Shown here piece after piece: positions 11,090 through 21,969 of a DNA stretch of 64,000 nucleotides; within the stretch, counting starts at the first letter, position 1; the number at the start of each line of letters is the position of its first letter. Under the pieces are notes generated by a model. That model saw only the letters and a program-made list of their open reading frames with translations. It ran no database searches and was not told the origin of the DNA. A program made the translations under genes and the position numbers. Source of the stretch: Ephydatia muelleri (lineage: Eukaryota; Porifera; Demospongiae; Spongillida; Spongillidae); NCBI GenBank assembly GCA_013339895.1, contig JABACO010000004.1, positions 11,917,958-11,981,957 on the forward strand. Reading direction: 5' to 3'.

Positions 11090-12270
11090 CTCTGTCTGGG
11101 TAGAGATAATATATTATCTCTGGTCTGGGCCAGTTATATTCGTGTGAAGTTCCCACCTGTATACATCATTCACAAATTACTCGAATACAATGTCAAACAC
11201 GAAGCGAAAGCTAAGCGGGGCTGAGAATCGAAATCTAAGTTGCAACGTCAACCGTATTCCAGCGCACAATCTGTTGCATCGTTGTTTGCACCATTGAGCT
11301 CGAGCAAGCCTGCTATGAACGATTTCTCTGCATCACCATGTCAACCATGAGCGCGCATACCCAAATAAAAATAATCATAATAATATTCCCTTGTTCTATT
11401 CTGACAGATGATCCTTCATGTACCATACTCACTTCTGATTCGACAGTTGCACACATTTTGCTTCCGACGTCTGTTTCTGAATGACAGCATCAATTAGAAA
11501 TCCATCTATTTCTCTCATACCATCATGTCCTGTAAGTGTTTCTTCTTTTCCGTGGTTTGCATCACCAACCATTTTGTCACCGCCCATCCTAATATTTTCC
11601 GCTTGATAAAAATTGGTTGCACACTTCCAATTACTAGTTACACCTTCGAGAAGTTTTTCTACCTTACGCCGTCTGAGAAACTGGCTAAGGTCCTCTATGA
11701 CCTGTAGATGGCTTTCTTTGCTAGCACTTATGAATATTCATTACACACATCCAGTAAACTTGGACACAGCGTTGGAGATCTTTCTCAAGATGCACCCAAG
11801 AAGAATAGAACTATCAAATCTACTTATGAAGTAGAGATAATTTCATTATGAATTTCAATACATATAGTGTATGGTGCATAACAAAAGAACCTTTGTAAGC
11901 ACTGTTAGCCTCTTGAGCCTAAAGCTCTAGGGGGCCTCTGAGCCACTTGCCCTCCCCATTGTTAAGTCTCTGTTGTCCATTGTCTTATGTTCTCAATATA
12001 TAAAAGGATGTGTAGCTGCCGTTCTAAACCATATAGTTTTCAAGTTTGAGTTTTGCATCTTGAGTTACGTGTTTTGTTCAATGGAGGCCCGCTGTCCACT
12101 TGGTGAAGCGTTAGGTGTGATGTAAAGACACAAGCCTTCGATCATTATCAGCTGAGGAAATGGATCTTGTTCTTTTAAGAGCAGGTCATGCGGTGTCGGA
12201 ACTCCTGTTACCATCATTGGCAGGCATACATAAAGCTGTATTCTAGGGGCCAAAAAAGGTGTTGCGACCC
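11090..12270. other. Intergenic DNA without recognised genes
   Basis: Short frames at 11525-11834 and on the minus strand near 12065-12253 do not resemble any family I know and lack supporting splice sites. The DNA from 11840 to 12060 contains tctcaatatataaaaggatg and looks like ordinary or old repetitive sequence. Confidence 0.4.
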
Positions 12271-12289
12271 ATTAGTACTCTCTGTCACA

Positions 12290-13735
12290 AGCGATATGCC
12301 ACCAACAGGATATTTCCAGCAGTTCTACTGATCAGGATGACAATGATGAGCCTACTGATGAGAGCACTGAGATTGACACCAACATTTCTGCACTACTTGT
12401 GAGTGTAGGAGACGCCTCTATTGACAACAGGAAGCTTGGGGTGAAGAGGTATGTGAGAATAAAATGAGAAAGATTGAGGGAACTGTGAGGAAAAGGCTAA
12501 AACTGGAACCGTCAAGAAAAGAGTTGGAGTACAATGAAATGATGGAACAGCTGAAGACAAAGTTCAGAGAGAGCCAAAAGGTAAGTGATAAAGTGCAAAT
12601 ACTCGTTCCAAAGTCCTGGACCAGGAGGCAGGCCGAATTTGGTGCAACATACCACATGGCTAGACTATTGGTAGCAAGTCAAGGTGTTCTAGCTGCACCA
12701 AATGCTCGACCAGGCAAGGTTATACCTAAGATAGTTGAGGAAAATTCTATCTATCCGACGCTATCAGTTGTGTTATTCCTGGTAGGAAGGACTATGTGTC
12801 CATGGTGGTAAATGGATAGAAGGAACATGTCCAGAAAAGACTTATACTCTTCAGTCTCAAGGACGCATACAAGCAATTTCAGGATGACAACTTAGGTGTC
12901 AAGGTAGGTTTTACCAAGTTCAGAGAACTTCAGCCAAAGAATGTGGTCCTTCCTGGAGCTAGTGGTACACATAATGTATGTGTATGCACTATACATCAGA
13001 ATGTAAAACTAATGTTAGAAAGATCTAAAATCTGAACCACTCATGGCTTCAAAGAATTCTTTCATGTTAATGGTGACGTTACATTACAAGCACTTACTGG
13101 CCAATATCTCATGCAACCCTGCGCCTCCTGGATGTCATTTAGGAGAATGTCAACTGTGTGGTGGCATGGAACTAACTACCAGCTGTTACAGTAGCCAATA
13201 TATTGAAGAAGCCAAGTCCAATGAATGTCCATTTTGTGGAAAAGTAGATGGCTTTAGTGGAGGTATTTGAAGAACTAGGTGTTGAAGAGTTAACTTACCA
13301 AGCATGGTTCTCAGTGGATCAAACTACTTTAGAGACGCTTGCCAAAATAACAGAGGATTTTGTAGATGCATTGATGGAGAACCTGCTGAAGCTGCGTCGT
13401 CATGACTTCATACATCCTTTCTAGCTGACACAATGTCTAACTTAAAATATGGAGAAATAGTGGTGCTTGGGGATTTTGCTTTGCGAACTACTCTTTCGTT
13501 GTCCAAGATGCAGTACAAGGCTTCCATTGGAATAACGGCCAAGCTACCATTCATCCTTTCATTGCATACTACTGTGCAAAGGAGGTACCATCATCTGTTG
13601 CTACTGCTACAGCAGCTCAAGATGGGATTCACTTCTTGAACTTTGTAGTCATCTCTGACTCATTAGTACATGATGCTGTAACAGTCCATCGTTTTGTAAG
13701 GAAGCTGATAACATTTCTCAGCTCTACAATTCCTG
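12290..13735 (+). pseudogene. GASGTHxVCVCTIHQN-family transposon-associated protein, degraded
   Basis: The plus strand keeps the order of a multi-copy invertebrate protein family across several frames. It runs MRKIEGTVRKRLKLEPSRKE (12464), MARLLVASQGVLAAPNARPGK, then KRLILFSLKDAYKQFQDDN and GFTKFRELQPKNVVLPGASG with THNVCVCTIHQNVKLMLE (12990-13020). HLGECQLCGGMEL with Cys pairs follows at about 13135, then QTTLETLAKITEDFVDALME, then YGEIVVLGDFA followed by VVQDAVQGFHWNNGQATIHP (13500-13555). FLNFVVISDSLVHDAVTVHR ends it near 13695. The N-terminal zinc-binding part and the C-terminal catalytic-looking part are missing. Numerous frameshifts make it a pseudogene. Confidence 0.6.
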
Positions 13736-13810
13736 TTAACCATAGATCGACCGATGTTAACTATGGTTAACTGATTGTTAACTGTAGTTAACAATTTTTT
13801 AACACCAAAT
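13735..13810. repeat. Cluster of GTTAAC palindromes
   Basis: Between 13735 and 13803 the hexamer gttaac or gttaact recurs six times in both orientations (gttaaccatag, gttaactatggttaactg, gttaactgtagttaac). It abuts the breakpoint of the upstream transposon remnant and could be a small satellite or a hairpin end. Confidence 0.5.
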
Positions 13811-14107
13811 CCATGAGAATCGAATACTTTTCAGTAAATACACAAATGACAAGTTATTTATAATAATCAAATATGAACAATAGTTACATAAACAAACAGA
13901 AATTAGCTACAAACGTCTGCCTAATTGTGGTAGCCTTGATAGGATGGCTCTAGACACCTACATAACCAAGATGATGTTGAGACGTTGGCTGAGAGAAGCT
14001 ATATAATTGAAAGGTGGAATTTTTCCACAGCCTTGGGATACATATCGAGCCCACACAAATATGTTAGTGTGTGTATACATTTATAACTGATTATATTTTC
14101 CCATCAG

Positions 14108-14470
14108 GTGGATGGGAAGGATTTGATGCTAATCCCAGCAAGAGATCCGATAAAGTTTTGTTTGCAAGCAATGGATGTAATGTTTAGTAGAGAAGAGATG
14201 GAAAAGAGCAGGTTCAAGGAAACGAGGAAAAGAGGGTTGAAGGACCCATTGCCGACGTTAGATCAAACTAAAGTGAAATTGATTGATGGTAAAAAGTATA
14301 TGTACTACATGCAAGATTGCATTTTTAATACATTTTCATTTTTCTCCAGATGCCATTATAGCTAGATTTGGAATGGAACAATTTAATGACACTTCAGCCA
14401 AAGTTCGCACCCAGGCGAACCAGAAGTGTTCAGACTTACTAACAAAAAAAAAGAAAAAGACTGATAAGAT
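14108..14470 (+). CDS. BEN-like domain exons (third BEN locus, partial)
   Basis: After an acceptor (ttttcccatcag) the exon at 14108-14288 reads VDGKDLMLIPARDPIKFCLQ, then AMDVMFSREEMEKSRF and DQTKVKLID. A 61-bp intron (gtaaaaagt to tttctccag, 14289-14349) joins it to DAIIARFGMEQFND and VRTQANQKCSDLLTKKKKK, ending at a stop. The pattern DPxKxxLxxMxxxFSxEEM, a basic linker and NxKCxDL is that of BEN domains (family knowledge), which are DNA- or chromatin-binding modules. Upstream exons were not found. The region to 15000 is AT-rich without other genes. Confidence 0.45.
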
Positions 14471-14999
14471 TATTGTATTGAGGTGTTGGTGTTGTTATTA
14501 ATTTTATTGTTTTTGTTTGTATTACAAGTATTCACTACAATGCGGAATCGTGACAAATATTGACAGCACGTATACGTATGAGCATTGATATCACTCTTAT
14601 TATTAGTGCATGTACGATATATAATGATATTGCTATTGGCGGCAATGTCAAATCTTGTTCCATCTTACTAGACCTTGATAGCAATGTATAATAGCTAGAT
14701 GACGAATCAGCAAGATCTATAAGTAGCCTCTATTCCCTTTTATTTTATGATCCGAAACGATTATAGTGGGCCAGACATGAACGTAGACAATCCTAGATAT
14801 GTAATCTACAAAGTACGTTTCTAATTGTGCTAATCGTGCATGCATTCTGCAAGTAAGATACAACACGATAGTTAAAGTTCGAAATCGAATATATAGATAC
14901 GATATTAGTACGATCCAATACCAATCATATCCAATCGTAATTGACAAAAATCGTACTACTTTAACGATCACCGTGTATCGTTACAACGATACTTATGCA

Positions 15000-16152
15000 C
15001 GAATTTTTTGCTGGGTTGAGACAGCTGAGAGCCAGGAAACGATTGATGACCACCACGCCCCCTCCATTGCTGCCCCGAATGATGTAAGCAGGCTTTCCAC
15101 CATAGCTGAAACCATTAGAGATGTACTCGCTCATGAGACAAGCTACACATCAATCCATTCAAGAATGCTTCTGGTCCCTAGCCAGTCTCCCAAGTGCTCA
15201 AGTAGCATCACTTCTAGCAATTAGCCAAAGCTATGCTAAGTGTTTACTTTTTCAGGCCAAGGTGGATAAGCTCTATCTAACACGCGGAGTGAAACTTCAG
15301 GAGTACAGCCACACTCAATGTCATGTGCAAAGAGATGTGATCCACCATGCAGTGAACTTCGTGTACAGTGATGAAAACATTGGTCGAAATGCGTGGGAAG
15401 CCCGCAACGTACTCCAAATAGAGATCTCAGGTGGAAGGAGTTGGAGAATGTTTTTTCCATGCGATCACTGGTATTGAAGCATGATGTTGCCACCATGTTC
15501 AAGACATAAAGATCATTGATGTAGTTGCACCACTCTCAGACCTTGACCACATCCTGCGTGATGAGCTGCTTGGTCTCCGCTCCCACGTCTACATGTTCCT
15601 CAGCTACGGTTATGCTGCACATGCGAGGGAGTGAGGGCAGCAAAGGACACTGATGATCACAGCCACATCACCCAAGAGCATGAAGCCATTCAGTTGCAGG
15701 CATACCAGGATCTGGAGACATTGCTTGCAGACCCTGACAAGTATGATGTGCCAGCCACTCAAGTGGAGTTTGTGGATCACATACGAGGCCAACTGTACCA
15801 CTGTGGACTAGCAAGGGGAGCTGTGGGGAGTGAGAGCAACATTGCCAACACACACTCACCAATGTTTTCACTCGACCTGGCATCAAGCTGCAAACCCAAT
15901 AGGAGTTCCAAGGCTGATGGTCGACTAGAGTGCAACTCCTGCAGGAGCACTTTTCTGTTTTATGACAGGCTGAGGTGGTTAGCTCTGGCTAGGTTGGATG
16001 AGAACCCTAATAGGTTTGCGGAAATGGCTGATGTGCTGCTTGCCATACACCAGTGCGAGCGCCGCTCGTACCGATACATGGCACATGTAATGATAGCTAC
16101 GGTGGCCCTGGAGGTCGCACGACCAAACATTGTACGACAAGCGGTTTTTTGA
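15000..16152 (+). pseudogene. Uncharacterised multi-copy protein, frameshifted
   Basis: Plus-strand blocks in different frames read APNDVSRLSTIAETIRDVLA (15080), LLFQAKVDKLYLTRGVKLQE then YSHTQCHVQRDVIHHAVNFV and YSDENIGRNAWEARNV (15250-15410), SDLDHILRDELLGLRSHVYM (15540), then a longer frame 15631-16152 with HEAIQLQAYQDLETLLADPD and CNSCRSTFLFYDRL. Highly similar protein signatures are multi-copy in sponges and cnidarians as far as I recall, which suggests a transposon-borne gene. No catalytic motif is recognisable. A CxxC pair near 15935 may bind zinc. Frame breaks at about 15470 and 15630 indicate decay. Confidence 0.4.
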
Positions 16153-16375
16153 TTGAACAATATAGCGACGGTCCGATTCCGTGTTTGAGCAATGGAGCAG
16201 CGGTCCGATTCTGCGATTGATCCCATTCCACGATCAAACGATCATCCACTTTTGCTACCGTGCTAACTAGCATTGATCTATTTTTGGTATCAAACAACGG
16301 TCTATATTTGGGATCGAACAACAGTCTATTTTTGAGATCGAACAGCGGACCGTTTCTCCGACCGACCAGCCAAAC
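16150..16375. repeat. Degenerate ~30-bp tandem repeats
   Basis: Variants of ggtccgattc (16170, 16201) and of gatcgaacaacggtctattt recur between 16150 and 16365 with ~30-45 bp spacing. They are degenerate, non-coding and directly follow the gene remnant. Confidence 0.5.
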
Positions 16376-17121
16376 GTACTATGGGATATATAGGTGGCAC
16401 CTTGCATGACGTCACGTAATTTTATACTATTCGATATACAACAGTACTTGAGGCGAGCAGTATGGTTCACAGAGACGACCCAATAGTCGACCGTAAGTTA
16501 GCATATCACTATCAGGTAACGATGCATATACATGCACATGCAGGGCTAATAGTGCGATACTGGAGGCAGCAGAAGACAATCCTGGTAATACTCGCGTATC
16601 TGCGTCTAATGCACCACGTGGTTGTTGGGTTAGTGTGTATGCTGGCTACACTGGTGCAGTAGCAGTAAACTAACGGCATCGCTATACCTTCAGGCTAACA
16701 TGGCTCAAGAAAAGGCTCGCTGCGCTGGGACTTAAACGGCGCAATGTTGTGGAAACACGCCTTACACTTGTACATCAGGCCATTAAGGTCAGTACTTTTT
16801 GCCGGGCTATGCAAATACAGAGTGGCGTGACGTCTCCATGTGGGGGGCATAGAATGAACTTCAAACGTCCAACTGCTGCCTCGGATACTGGGCAATGTGG
16901 AGATTGCTACAATTGAAGTACCGGTACACCATTAAAAAGGTAGCCTCATCTTTGGGTGAGGTACACGTGATCCTCCTTGACATACATCACTCATCTAGAT
17001 CCACTGTGATGATGCTACTGGCAGTAATGGATCCTATTGCTTCACGACTATGTAAAGTTAAACGACTTACAAGGAGAACATATGTGAACAAGGCAAGCGA
17101 CAAGCCCCATGTGTGCAGCTA

Positions 17122-17156
17122 CAGTAGATGCCAGATAAAAAGTCACGTTTCGTCTT
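17122..17156 (+). repeat. Left terminal inverted repeat of copy 1
   Basis: It starts CAGTAGATGCCAGATAAAAA and continues agtcacgtttcgtcttag. It pairs with the right end with one mismatch (T/C) in the first 20 bases and another near base 34. It is preceded by TA. Confidence 0.85.
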
Positions 17157-17399
17157 AGTGCAACGATTGCTGCACCATGCAGTCTTTATATAACACCATA
17201 TTAGCACGATTATCTCCTGTCACCCTTTGGAATGTGATAAATGATTCGGGTGAACTGCGCAACTCCGTCTAAACTGGTTTTATAGTTAAACACGCGGCTT
17301 TATTTTAATAGTATCGATCAGTTTAGACGATGACGCTTCGAAAAGCACTGAAAGAGCTGAGTAAGTTCATGTAACTTTCCAAAATAATCGAAAACGTTT

Positions 17400-19850
17400 G
17401 TCATATTGTCCTTGTTGGCGAAGAACCGTTTTTCCTAATATTCTGGTCCGAGGAAAATTCGGTAACGAGGGTGCCAAAGGAAAAGGTGTTGCCATCGGTA
17501 AAAGGAGATGCGCATGAGGTCGGCAGCACTGTAGAAGTGAAAGATGGAAAAAATGTTTTTAGCGGACAGATCGCAGCAACAGGTAAGAAAAACGGCTAGG
17601 CCTACTACTATTTACATGCATGGCACGTATATAATTTAGGCACAGAACAGGAGATGAAGGATTTAGAACAGCGATTTGAAGCGGGACAATGGAATCCTAT
17701 AGAAGTGACACCAGCAGCGGGCGAGAAAAGAAAACCTACGACACCTACGAAAGAGGCGAAGAAGAAGAAGCGAGACGAAGAAACAGATGATGGAGCGGAG
17801 GGAAAGGAAAATGACGCGAGAACGTCATTAGTAGCGGAAGAAAAGGAAGCGGGAAAGGAAACGGAAGGAAAGGAAGGTGACGCGAGAACGCCATTAGTAG
17901 CGGAAGGAAAGGAAGTGGGAAAGGAAACGGAGGGAAAGGAAGATGACGCGAGGATGAAAGGAAAGGCGAAAACGAAAGCAAAGAAAGGAAGCACGGTGGC
18001 AAAGGGAAGGCGTGGAGCGCTAAAGGATGACGGAGCAGGAAAGAAGAAAGCTGCAGCAAAAGTAGTTAAGAAAAAAAAGGAAGATGGTAAATGTAATAAA
18101 TTTGCTCTATATTAAAATAACATTTTTCCTTTCTTGCAGGTAAAATACTTGTTGTTGGCAGGTTGCCTGACACCACTCAGGTATGTAGTTAATATGGTTT
18201 ACTTATTGTCTTGCAAACGTTATACCTTCACAGTTTTCAGAAGTTGTCCCAGGATGTACCGTTCCACAGCCAGTGCCTATTACCATCCAACAGCTGACCA
18301 CCAGTACCAGCCAACAGCATACATGTACCATCCAACAGCCTACCACCCAACAGCATACCATCCAACAGCCAGTGCCTACGACTGTCCAACAGCCTGTGCC
18401 TGCTACTGTCCAACAGCCAGTCCCTATTACCACCCAACAGCCTACCAGCCAACAGCCTACCATCCAACAGCCAGTGCCTACTACTGTCCAACAGCCAGTG
18501 TGTACCCCACAGGTAATGTAATGACCAATTCGTACAACCATTGCATTCATCCCTACACGCAGGTCATATCCTCTCCTATCTGTGGTGGTGATGATATTTA
18601 CACTCATTTACCTAATGAGGATATTTCAGGTGGCTCGTGCTTACATGACACTGATGGCAGTGAAAAATTGGATGAATCTGGTTAGTAGTGCAATGTGAAA
18701 TAATGTGTTACAACATGTACTTTTACATGTAGATCCCCTACTGCTTGAGTTGGATGTCATGGAGACAAGACAGCAACTGGAAGAGCTCCAGAGACAGCAT
18801 ACCAACCTGCAATCCCAGCACAATGAAATGAAGATCAAAGTAGAGGGGATGCTGGGTGCACAGAGATTAATGGAGGAATGCTTGAAGGAGCTCTTATGCC
18901 AACTCAACACTCCAGTGACATTCCCCCCACTCAACTATGGAACAAATGTGCACAGTTTTGGCACCACATCAACTGGTCTAAGTCCTGGAGTGCTGCCCCT
19001 GAACTGCACTAGCAATTATCCATGTACCTCCTATGGTCCATCGATTTCAGACTTGTACACGTCCACACCGGCCCGTACACATTTGCCTAATGCCAGGGCT
19101 CGGCTACCGAGGACTCAACTTCACTTCATGGAACCTGAGTCTTTTCAAACACCACCCATCCAGACACCATCTATCCAGGCTCCACCCATCCAGCAACCAT
19201 CTATCCAGGCTCCACCCATCCAGCAACCATCTATCCAGGCTCCACCCATCCAGGCACCATCTATCCAGGCTCCACCCATCCAGGCACCATCTATCCAGGC
19301 TCCACCCATCCTGGCACCATCTATCCAGGCTCCACCCATCCAGCCACCATCTATCCAGGCTCCACCCATCCAGCAACCATCTATCCAGGCTCCACCCATC
19401 CAGCAACCATCTATCCAGGCACCAACTCCATCAACATCAGCACCAGCTCATTTCCAAACACCACCACAGCCACTGCCACCTACAAGGCAGAACACAGTGA
19501 AGTGCTTAGATTCGTGTGAAATCAGGAAGGAACTGTTGAGGCCAGTAGATGAAGTGCTGTTCATCAATGCCAAGTACAGGGTTCTGAGCAAAGCCTCTAC
19601 TTTAGCTGTCAAGTTGGCCAAGGAGGCATTCTTTGGTGACAATGTCCTGGTGCGGTGCACAGTGGCCGGAGGGAGAGAGTTTCCAGGGTTACCTCAAAAG
19701 GAGATGCAAGAGCTAAAGGGTGTAATGCTTAGGCAGTTTCCACAGTTCTGGCAAGCGCCAGTTCAATTTGAGCTCACGTGGAAGGATTGTTGCGAATCAA
19801 TCGGCCAAGCGTGTAAGAGACTAAGAGATAAAAATAAGAATGTGCAGTAA
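17400..19850 (+). CDS. Transposon-borne BEN-domain protein (copy 1), multi-exon
   Basis: Exons in phase are ~17400-17582, 17640-18086, 18140-18180, 18234-18512, 18563-18680 and 18733-19850, all with GT-AG borders; the first coding exon is not fixed. Domains in order: an SH3/Tudor-like segment (IVLVGEEPFFLIFWSEENSV, VGSTVEVKDGKNVFSGQI); a Lys/Glu-rich, probably nuclear-targeting exon with repeated blocks; a Gln/Thr/Pro-rich exon made of IQQPVPTTVQQ-like units; a coiled coil (METRQQLEELQRQHTNLQSQ); a repeat of IQAPPIQQPS units; and a C-terminal BEN domain (KYRVLSKASTLAVKLAKEAF, VRCTVAGG, FPGLPQKEMQELK, then CCESIGQACKRLR). BEN domains bind DNA or chromatin proteins. It converges on the transposase gene. 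A role in regulating or targeting the transposon is inference. Confidence 0.75.
19145..19420 (+). repeat. Coding 30-bp minisatellite in the BEN gene
   Basis: The unit tctatccaggctccacccat plus ccagcaacca or ccaggcacca repeats about nine times in frame and encodes SIQAPPIQQP or SIQAPPIQAP. Its multiple-of-three length keeps the protein open on copy-number change. A similar Q/P/T repeat occurs in the exon at 18234-18512. Confidence 0.85.
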
Positions 19851-19934
19851 ACCATGGGTGATTGTGTTGTGCATATCTTTCATCCTGAATGATAACCTCG
19901 TGTGTACAAGAACATACACGAAATAATTTTGGTA

Positions 19935-20175
19935 TATGACCTCACCTTTGAAGGGTCTACAAACCTTTGAAGGTTCTAAGGGTATGGTACCCTCCACCCG
20001 TCCAAATACCTCCTCCCCTTTGAAAGGTCTAAGGGTATGGCACCCTCCACCCGTCCAAATACCTCCTCCCCTTTGAAAGGTCTAAGGGTATGGTACCCTC
20101 CACCCGTCCAAATACCTCCTCCCCTTTGAAAGGTCTAAGGGTATGGTACCCTCCACCCGTCCAAATGCCCCCCCC
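19935..20175. repeat. ~52-bp minisatellite between the convergent genes
   Basis: The unit tttgaaaggtctaagggtat plus ggtaccctccacccgtccaa and atacctcctccc repeats about four times between 19975 and 20170, in the 3'-3' space of copy 1. Copy 2 also carries a minisatellite in the corresponding place. Confidence 0.85.
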
Positions 20176-20329
20176 CCCATGGCATATATGCCTCCTCCCC
20201 TTTGAATGGTCCATGGGTAAAAAGTTGTAAATTCCAGGTCCATCAACAGTACATGTTGTTGATGAGATCACTACATGTACAATGTACATGTATATGAATA
20301 AAAACTCTACCAAAAAAAAGAAAGACAAA

Positions 20330-21383
20330 TCAGTATCCAGTAGCACACCCATTAAGTTCTATTATTTTTGGTAGTACTTTGCGCAAGTGTCCAATATAAC
20401 GTCTGCACTTATCCCTGTCCACAGTGTTCCAGAAGGCAAGAATACCATCTATAAGTTCCTGCTTAATCTTTGGCTTCACCTCCCTACGGATGTATTCTTT
20501 TAGCTCATGCCACAAATTCTCAATGGGATTAATGTCTGGGGATTCTGGAGGGGTTTTCCACCAGTTCACTCCATTATCCACCATCCACTGTGTTGCATAC
20601 CCTGAGGTATGCTTGGGATCGTTGTCTTGCATCAGACGATGGCCATTGGGGTACAGAACTTGGATGGAAGGCAGCAAAGATGAACTCAGTATGCCAACAA
20701 ACAGCTCCTTTTTCATTATACCATCAAAAATACATATGGCCGTCCTCCCTTGCATACTGATGCCTGCCCAAACATGAACCTTTAGAGGATGCTTTGGCCT
20801 GTGAAATATAAACCAAACATGATACAATGAACATAAACATATAATAAGCTCACCTTGGCTTTGGCTTTGGAGGCTGTCCTATTTTTCGGCAGCAAAATCT
20901 CCTGTGCGACTCCATTTGAACGGTGCATTCGTCTGTCCAAATGACATCATCAAAGGAGTCGTTGAGATTATCTCTCACCCAAGCCAACCTCTTCACCTTG
21001 TTGACATCGCGTATCAGCTGGCAATATGCACTGCCTCGAAAGGTCCACCCAAGAGCCTTTCTACAGCGCAAAACAGTACGAGCACTGATCTTGTAGCCAC
21101 GTGATACCAACAGTTTGTGCAGTTGAAGCGCTGTGGTTTCATCGTCCGTTTGCATCTGCTGCTCCACCAGCTCTTTGATCTCTGCCGTGATCGCTGACAG
21201 ACCACCTGACCCAGGTTTTCGACGGATCGAATGGGTAATTTCATAGCGTTTCAGGAACCTGTGAATATTTTCACGCGTACATTCTATGCCTTCCGATTGA
21301 AGACGCTTGTAGATTGTGGGCGCTTTGAGCCCTTTCCGATGATAAAAAAGGATACGAAGCTTGATATAATCGCTGTAGACCAT
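20330..21383 (-). CDS. Tc1-like DD34E transposase (copy 1), intact, 332 aa
   Basis: It catalyses cut-and-paste movement of the element (family knowledge). Two exons, 21383-20854 and 20798-20330, flank a 55-bp GT-AG intron after KPKPR, giving 333 codons with the stop. The N-terminal half has helix-turn-helix character (RILFYHRKGLKAPTIYKRLQ, RKPGSGGLSAITAEIKELVE). Catalytic residues are D in VIWTDECTVQ, D in LMQDNDPKHTS and E in SPDINPIENLWHELK. The spacing from the second D to E is 34 residues. HVWAGIS lies between the first two. It ends ELNGCATGY. The start codon is close to the right terminal repeat, so its promoter probably lies in the outer 200 bp. It is homologous to the copy-2 transposase. 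Confidence 0.85.
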
Positions 21384-21554
21384 TTTCGAATTTCGAACAT
21401 ATTAATAAGTTATTAACCGACGCGGTTTTAAAAAAAACTATGACGTCTATAAGCGATTAGCAAAATCCGGTGCTAATAAGAATCGTGCAATCGATTCGAA
21501 GACAAAACTAAGACAAGACCGAAGCCATACATTCGTGCAACGGGCGTCGAACTA

Positions 21555-21588
21555 AAACGAAACGTGACTTTTTATCTGGCGTCTACTG
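21555..21588 (-). repeat. Right terminal inverted repeat of copy 1
   Basis: On the minus strand it starts CAGTAGACGCCAGATAAAAA and continues agtcacgtttcgttttag. It is followed on plus by the TA duplication at 21589-21590. Confidence 0.85.
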
Positions 21589-21969
21589 TACCTATACCTT
21601 GAACTTAGTGTTTCATTTCAGGGTCCAAACTGGTGTTGGCACATCGATGGGTATGACAAGCTCAAACTGTTTGGCTTCCCCATTCATGCTTGTATTGATG
21701 GGTAAGTAGTCTCTGTATCTTGTTTCATAATTTTCACAGTGTTCCTCCAGATTTTCACGGAAGATCATTTGGTTGGAGCTGACTGCCACTAACAATGACC
21801 CTGATGTTGTGGTCAAGTTCTATTTGGATGAGTACAATTTGTTTGCCCAAAGTGCAAGCAATCACGTGTCTGGGCTAGTTCCAGAGTTCTGTCTGGTCAT
21901 TATCTTGCCAATCAGAAGTACAAGTACCAACATTATTTACTAATGATTGATACAAATGTCATTATTCTT

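Larger units (their letters stand above)
17122..21588. mobile_element. Two-gene Tc1-like transposon, copy 1 (4467 bp, apparently intact)
   Basis: The left end CAGTAGATGCCAGATAAAAA at 17122 is matched by the inverted right end ending at 21588 (CAGTAGACGCCAGATAAAAA on the minus strand). Similarity continues through AGTCACGTTTCGT. Each end is flanked by TA (17120-17121 and 21589-21590), the Tc1/mariner target. The element holds a BEN-domain gene on plus (17400-19850) and a DD34E transposase on minus (20330-21383), with a minisatellite between the two 3' ends. Ordinary Tc1 elements are 1.3-2.4 kb with one gene, so the second gene is unusual. Both frames appear open, so a recent insertion is likely. 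Confidence 0.85.
16693..21860 (+). pseudogene. Integrase-core (rve-type) gene interrupted by a transposon
   Basis: Exon pieces read LTWLKKRLAALGLKRRNVVE (16696), CCLGYWAMWRLLQLKYRY (16880-16930), STVMMLLAVMDPIASRLCKV with KRLTRRTYVNK (17000-17091), then GPNWCWHIDGYDKLKLFGFP with IHACIDG (21622-21700) and FSRKIIWLELTATNNDPDVV (21751-21810). The WHIDGYDKLKPFGFxIHGxIDG and SRKIIWLEL blocks are the catalytic start of an integrase-core family found as multi-copy genes in animals. RRTYVNK ends at AAG|gcaagc, a possible GC donor, and GPNWCW follows a tttcag acceptor. Transposon copy 1 would then lie inside an intron and need not have broken the gene. Later catalytic residues were not found, so the gene looks incomplete. 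Confidence 0.5.

Noticed and set aside
17608..18059. Minus-strand Phe/Ser/Pro-rich frames
   Set aside because: They are antisense shadows of the Lys/Glu-rich exon of the transposon BEN gene.
19104..19406. Minus-strand DGWSLDRW repeat frame
   Set aside because: It is the antisense shadow of the IQAPPIQ coding repeat.
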